64,000 nucleotides of DNA. It comes from JBJFCE01 sp964437825. Lineage in GTDB: Bacteria > Bacillota > Clostridia > Lachnospirales > Lachnospiraceae. Under the pieces are notes generated by a model, which did no database searches, was not told the DNA's origin, and worked only from the letters and a program-made list of their open reading frames with translations. The stretch spans positions 14,860-78,859 of the forward strand of contig CAYTIH010000003.1 in assembly GCA_964437825.1 (NCBI GenBank), given 5' to 3'. The translations under genes were made by a program, and so were the position numbers. Each line of letters opens with the position of its first letter. Within the stretch, counting starts at the first letter, position 1. This document shows, piece by piece, positions 60,336-64,000 of this stretch.

Positions 60336-62201
60336 ATGAAAATCAAGGTAGCGAATTATATTTCGCAGTTTTTAAGGGATCGGGGCGTTGAGTATGTATT
60401 TACGGTAACCGGCGGAGGAGCGATGCATTTGAATGATGCATTCGGGCATCAAGAGGGACTTACCTGTATTTACAATCATCATGAGCAGGCCTGCGCGATT
60501 GCGGCGGAGGGCTACGCCAGATATACCGGAAAGGCTGCGGCGGTCTGTGTCACCAGCGGCCCCGGAGGAACCAATGCAATTACGGGAGTAGTTGGAGGAT
60601 ATCAGGATTCCATTCCTATGTTTGTGGTATCCGGGCAGGTAAAGAGGGAGACTACGACCTGGTCCACGGATGTGCCGCTGCGGCAGCTTGGAGATCAGGA
60701 ATTCCAGATTATAGAATGCGCCAAAACCATGTCAAAATATGCGGTCATGATCACGGACCCGGGAGAAATCCGCTATCATCTGGAAAAGGCATGGTATCTG
60801 TGTCAGCATGGCAGAAAAGGCCCTGTCTGGCTGGATGTGCCGCTGGATGTGCAGGGAGCGGTTGTGGATACGGAGGAACTGGCCGGGTTTGATGAGGCGC
60901 AGTTACGGAAAACGGAAGAGCCGGTTTACGACAGGAAGCAGACAGCCGCAATTCTTGCTAAGATCCGGGAGGCGAAACGCCCGGTCGTATTTGCGGGGAC
61001 AGGAATTCGTCTCGGGAATGCATATCAGGAATTTCTTCGCTGTATCGAAGCATTGCAGATTCCGGTTGTGACTGCGTGGAATGCACATGATTTGCTTGCG
61101 GATGAGCATCCGCTCTATTGCGGCAGACCGGGAACGGTCGGAAACAGGGGTGGCAATTTTATCGTTCAGAATTGTGATCTGCTGCTTGTGCTGGGTTCCA
61201 GGCTGAATATCAGATTAATCAGCTACAATTACAGAGATTTTGCGAAGGATGCTTATAAGATCATCGTGGATATAGACCAAAATGAGCTGCTAAAGCCGAC
61301 GGTAAAAGCCGATATGCCGATTCACGCCGATGTCAGGGATGTGATGAAATCCATAGCGGATGAAGCAAAGGGAGAAAGCCGGACGGCTGCCAAGCAGGAA
61401 ACGGGGGAAGGACCGGAATCGTGCGTCCATGCAGAGAGCGCTGCCGGGAATCATGCGGCATGGCTTTCCCTGTGCAGAAAAATCAATCAAGCGTATCCTG
61501 TTGTAAGGCCGGAATACTATCGGACCCGGGAGCTCAATCCCTACGTATTTTTGAAAGAATTTACCCGTGTATTGCCGGAGGGTGAGTCCGTGATCTGCGG
61601 TAACGGAAGCGCCTGCGTGATGACCTTTCAGGCGGCGGAAATCAAGAACAACCAGAGGCTTTTTACCAATTCCGGCTGCGCGGCGATGGGTTATGGTTTT
61701 CCGGCTGCAATCGGCGTATGCTTTGCAAGAAAAGGCGGGAGAGTTATCTGCATCGACGGAGACGGAAGCTTTCAAATGAATCTGCAGGAGCTTCAAACGG
61801 TTGTATATCATCATTTGAACCTGAAGATTGTCATTATCAATAATAACGGCTATCATTCGATCAGACAGACGCAGACCAATCTGTTTGAGCCGCCCTTGGT
61901 AGGGGTCTGCCCGGATAACGGGATCAGCTTCCCGGATATGGAAAAGATTGCCTATGCCTATGGAATTACATATCGCAGAATCGATTCCGCGGACGGATTA
62001 AGCGGGAAGGTGCAGGAGGCGCTGGCGTTGGAGGGCCCGGTGATTATGGAGGCGGTTGTAGATCCGGGGCAGAATTTTGAACCCAAGCTCTCATCCAAGG
62101 CTATGCCGGACGGAACCATGGTCTCGCCGCCGTTAGATGATATGTATCCGTTCCTGGAAAAGGAAGAATATGAGCGTATAAGAAAGCTGTGCCGGTCCTG
62201 A
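60336..62201 (+). CDS. Thiamine pyrophosphate-dependent enzyme, acetolactate synthase-like
   Basis: A 621-residue protein with the three-domain layout of acetolactate synthase/decarboxylase enzymes. NHHEQACAIAAEGYARYTGK puts the catalytic glutamate at residue 50, followed by SGPGGTNAITGVVGGYQDSI; the TPP motif runs from GDG (475-477) to NNN (502-504). A middle domain (about 190-330) has the FAD/nucleotide-type fold, and a non-conserved linker at about 350-375 is rich in Glu, Ser and Ala. It is not a housekeeping IlvB by context. Relatives in sugar loci, such as YerE, add a two-carbon unit from pyruvate to a 4-keto sugar; others decarboxylate keto acids. The start at 60336 avoids the overlapping longer frame. 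Confidence 0.85.
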   Translation: MKIKVANYISQFLRDRGVEYVFTVTGGGAMHLNDAFGHQEGLTCIYNHHEQACAIAAEGYARYTGKAAAVCVTSGPGGTNAITGVVGGYQDSIPMFVVSGQVKRETTTWSTDVPLRQLGDQEFQIIECAKTMSKYAVMITDPGEIRYHLEKAWYLCQHGRKGPVWLDVPLDVQGAVVDTEELAGFDEAQLRKTEEPVYDRKQTAAILAKIREAKRPVVFAGTGIRLGNAYQEFLRCIEALQIPVVTAWNAHDLLADEHPLYCGRPGTVGNRGGNFIVQNCDLLLVLGSRLNIRLISYNYRDFAKDAYKIIVDIDQNELLKPTVKADMPIHADVRDVMKSIADEAKGESRTAAKQETGEGPESCVHAESAAGNHAAWLSLCRKINQAYPVVRPEYYRTRELNPYVFLKEFTRVLPEGESVICGNGSACVMTFQAAEIKNNQRLFTNSGCAAMGYGFPAAIGVCFARKGGRVICIDGDGSFQMNLQELQTVVYHHLNLKIVIINNNGYHSIRQTQTNLFEPPLVGVCPDNGISFPDMEKIAYAYGITYRRIDSADGLSGKVQEALALEGPVIMEAVVDPGQNFEPKLSSKAMPDGTMVSPPLDDMYPFLEKEEYERIRKLCRS

Positions 62202-62301
62202 TGAAAGAGTCGATTTGCGGCTTTGAAACGGAAAACACTGCACGGTTTGAGGCGCCGGAGTATATCATGAAAACCGAAAAAGAAAGGATCGTTTCTATCA
62301 T

Positions 62302-63963
62302 ATGCTTGAGCATGAAAAGAAAAGTCGGATCAGTAAACAAGAAATTCTGCGGCTGGCTGCCGCGGTCTTGCTCATACTTTTGGTCAATCTTTATTATCTG
62401 GGCATGAAAAGCGGATACTATGTGGATGAGGGAATGACCTTATTTTTGGCTAACGGACATTATAACGGCGCGGTAACCGCAAAATCAGAGCAGGATATCG
62501 GCGATTTCATCAGAACCTATGTCTGGAAAGAGGGCGACGGTCCGGCGGATGCGGTCAGAAATGTTGCCGGTATGCTGAAAGAACTGAAGCAGGCTGGCAA
62601 TTACAGCCGGGGAGGGGTCGCATGGTATGATGATGCCAGAAATATGCTGCAGGGAAAAAGCAGTTGGATTTCGGGCGAAGAACTGAAATGGGAAATTACC
62701 GCGCAGCGCGGGGAACGTTTTCAGTATGGGCAGGTGTATTTGAATCAGGTGATGGATGTGCATCCTCTTTTTTATTATCTGATCGTGCATACTGTATTTT
62801 CCCTGTTTCCGGGTATGTATGCGGATGCATTCTTATTCGGAATCAATATGGTGTTTTTGACGCTGACATGTCTGATTCTGTATCTGACGGTTAGGGAATT
62901 TTGCAAGGATACGGAGGCTGCGCTGCTTTCCGTCATTTTGTATGGCTTTAGTCAGGGCTTTATTTCCTGCGCTGTTTACTTCAGAATGTATGCGGTATTA
63001 ACCTTCTTTGTCATGCTGACGCTGTATGATCATTTGAAGCTTGAAGCAATGGGAATACGCTGGCTGGAGCGGAAGAAAAATACGGTTTTGCTCGGAATTA
63101 CAGTATTTTTGGGCTTTAATACTCATTATTATTATATTCTGTTTTTGTTTCCGTTATTTGTTTATACCTGTATCCGGATCCGGAAGGAAAAAAAGCTTTT
63201 GGGAAGGTATCTCAAAGGGATGGTGATCAGCGGATTGATCAGCTTGGTGATATGGCCCTTTTCCGTTTATCATATTCTGTTCGGATACCGGGGAACCGAA
63301 GCGGTTTCGAATGTGCTTTCAAGCGGAATTTTCGGTAAGCTTTATGGTTATATCAGGGAGCTTGGAAAGGCGTTTTTCCTTGGAAATCTGTTTCCGAAGG
63401 GAAGTGTTGCAGTTGTAGTTCTGCTTTTGATTGCGGTACCTGTGCTTTGTATTGTACGCAGGAAACAGGGAAAGAAGGATGCTTTTTTAGATCCGCAGAT
63501 GTTAATCCCTGTTTTTGTGTATCTGGTAATTGTGGCGCAGATTGCGCCTTCTGTGGCGGATCGGTATATTATGTGTCTGTTCCCGGTTTTGGCCATGATC
63601 ATCGTACTGGCAGTGCGTGAAGCGCTTTCGCTGATATCCGTGCCGCGTCGTGTACGGGACGGTATTTTGGCGGTATTGGGAGTGCTTTATATGGTTTTGG
63701 GCTTTCTGTGCATTGAACCGGATTATCTGTTTTTGGAGCAAAGAGGAAAACAGCTGGAGCTTTCGGGGGATAAAAGCGAGTATCAATGTCTGATGATCGG
63801 AAGTGACCATGGACAGGGCTTTTCCGAAGCCGTAAAGCTTTCGGAATTCGGAAAGGTATTGGTGGTAGGCATGCAGGAAACGGATGCGATTGCTCCGCTC
63901 TCAGAGGATTCTGCGCAGGGGACGGTTATTTATATTTTTAATGCGTTGGACAATATGAAGTGA
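62302..63963 (+). CDS. Polytopic membrane protein, GT-C-like (PMT/ArnT-like)
   Basis: A 553-residue protein with about eleven helices. The first outside loop has GYYVDEGMTLFLANG with acidic residues, then a hydrophilic domain (about 50-145), and VMDVHPLFYYLIVHTVFS, an element typical of GT39-like proteins (H-P-x-x-Y-Y). After the last helix (about 450-470) comes a ~80-residue outside tail. These suggest a GT-C transferase that uses a lipid-linked sugar. The 100-base gap from the TPP gene contains no recognisable structure. The start has AAGGA about twelve bases upstream, which is on the long side. Confidence 0.75.
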   Translation: MLEHEKKSRISKQEILRLAAAVLLILLVNLYYLGMKSGYYVDEGMTLFLANGHYNGAVTAKSEQDIGDFIRTYVWKEGDGPADAVRNVAGMLKELKQAGNYSRGGVAWYDDARNMLQGKSSWISGEELKWEITAQRGERFQYGQVYLNQVMDVHPLFYYLIVHTVFSLFPGMYADAFLFGINMVFLTLTCLILYLTVREFCKDTEAALLSVILYGFSQGFISCAVYFRMYAVLTFFVMLTLYDHLKLEAMGIRWLERKKNTVLLGITVFLGFNTHYYYILFLFPLFVYTCIRIRKEKKLLGRYLKGMVISGLISLVIWPFSVYHILFGYRGTEAVSNVLSSGIFGKLYGYIRELGKAFFLGNLFPKGSVAVVVLLLIAVPVLCIVRRKQGKKDAFLDPQMLIPVFVYLVIVAQIAPSVADRYIMCLFPVLAMIIVLAVREALSLISVPRRVRDGILAVLGVLYMVLGFLCIEPDYLFLEQRGKQLELSGDKSEYQCLMIGSDHGQGFSEAVKLSEFGKVLVVGMQETDAIAPLSEDSAQGTVIYIFNALDNMK

Positions 63964-64000
63964 CCTCACATTTGTAGCAACGTGGATTTACCTGTATACT

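Noticed and set aside
62189..62407. Small plus-strand frame (72 codons) between the TPP gene and the last membrane protein
   Set aside because: It overlaps the start of the membrane protein in another frame, has no domain features and is more likely non-coding.
1..64000. tRNA, rRNA, transposase, phage or toxin-antitoxin genes
   Set aside because: None recognised on either strand; the short palindromic elements are the only sign of mobility.

Overview
The window reads as the interior of one very large cell-surface glycan locus from a Gram-positive, probably clostridial (Lachnospiraceae-like) bacterium. Reasons: strong GGAGG-type ribosome binding sites, short spacers with many ATGA overlaps, extended -10 promoters, moderate GC content, and family members typical of Clostridia. 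Apart from one gene at the left edge (241-1311, minus strand), every gene is on the plus strand. I see no rRNA, tRNA, CRISPR array, phage gene or transposase.

Layout. (1) 1-1680: end of a probable glycosyltransferase, a divergent acyltransferase, and a 369-bp intergenic region with promoters facing both ways and inverted repeats. (2) 1681-10187: a complete CMP-pseudaminic acid pathway (PseB, PseC, PseF, PseI and a fused PseH-PseG), with an MBOAT/SGNH O-acetylation pair inserted between PseB and PseC. (3) 10132-20094: an acyltransferase, a WecE-type transaminase, a GNAT enzyme, a polyprenyl-phosphate glycosyltransferase, large membrane proteins and an O-antigen polymerase/ligase-like protein. 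(4) 20219-26282: a PglF/PglE/PglC bacillosamine-type initiation set, a FemAB-like enzyme and a PglA-like GT4. (5) 26306-36065: a UDP-N-acetylhexosaminuronate pathway (TviB/TviC type), two GT4 enzymes, a second FemAB-like protein, an asparagine-synthase-type amidotransferase and a DUF2334 deacetylase-like protein. (6) 36083-43625: a PglK-type ABC flippase, a capsule-type transferase, a short NeuB-like synthase, a GtrIII-like membrane glucosyltransferase and a second (WbaP/WcaJ-type) initiating transferase. (7) 43771-56873: glycosyltransferases, an acyltransferase, a cupin, a fucosyltransferase-like protein, a second PglK-type flippase and a perosamine-synthase-like transaminase. (8) 56892-63963: an unusual aldolase / HAD phosphatase / acyltransferase / TPP-enzyme block, then another membrane glycosyltransferase-like protein.

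How they work together (inference). Amino and acidic sugars (pseudaminic acid, a bacillosamine-type sugar, a 4-amino-4,6-dideoxyhexose, an N-acetylhexosaminuronic acid that may be amidated, perhaps a perosamine-type sugar) would be made in the cytoplasm. They would be built on undecaprenyl phosphate by one or both initiating transferases, extended by GT2/GT4 enzymes, flipped by the PglK-like ABC proteins, then polymerised or transferred and decorated outside by GT-C-like proteins, acyltransferase-3 proteins and the MBOAT/SGNH pair. Two initiators and two flippases suggest either two glycans or two merged loci. The most novel-looking items are the aldolase/HAD/TPP module, the short NeuB paralogue next to a capsule-type transferase, and a family of small palindromic intergenic elements, one of which has perfect inverted ends and 12-bp flanking direct repeats.
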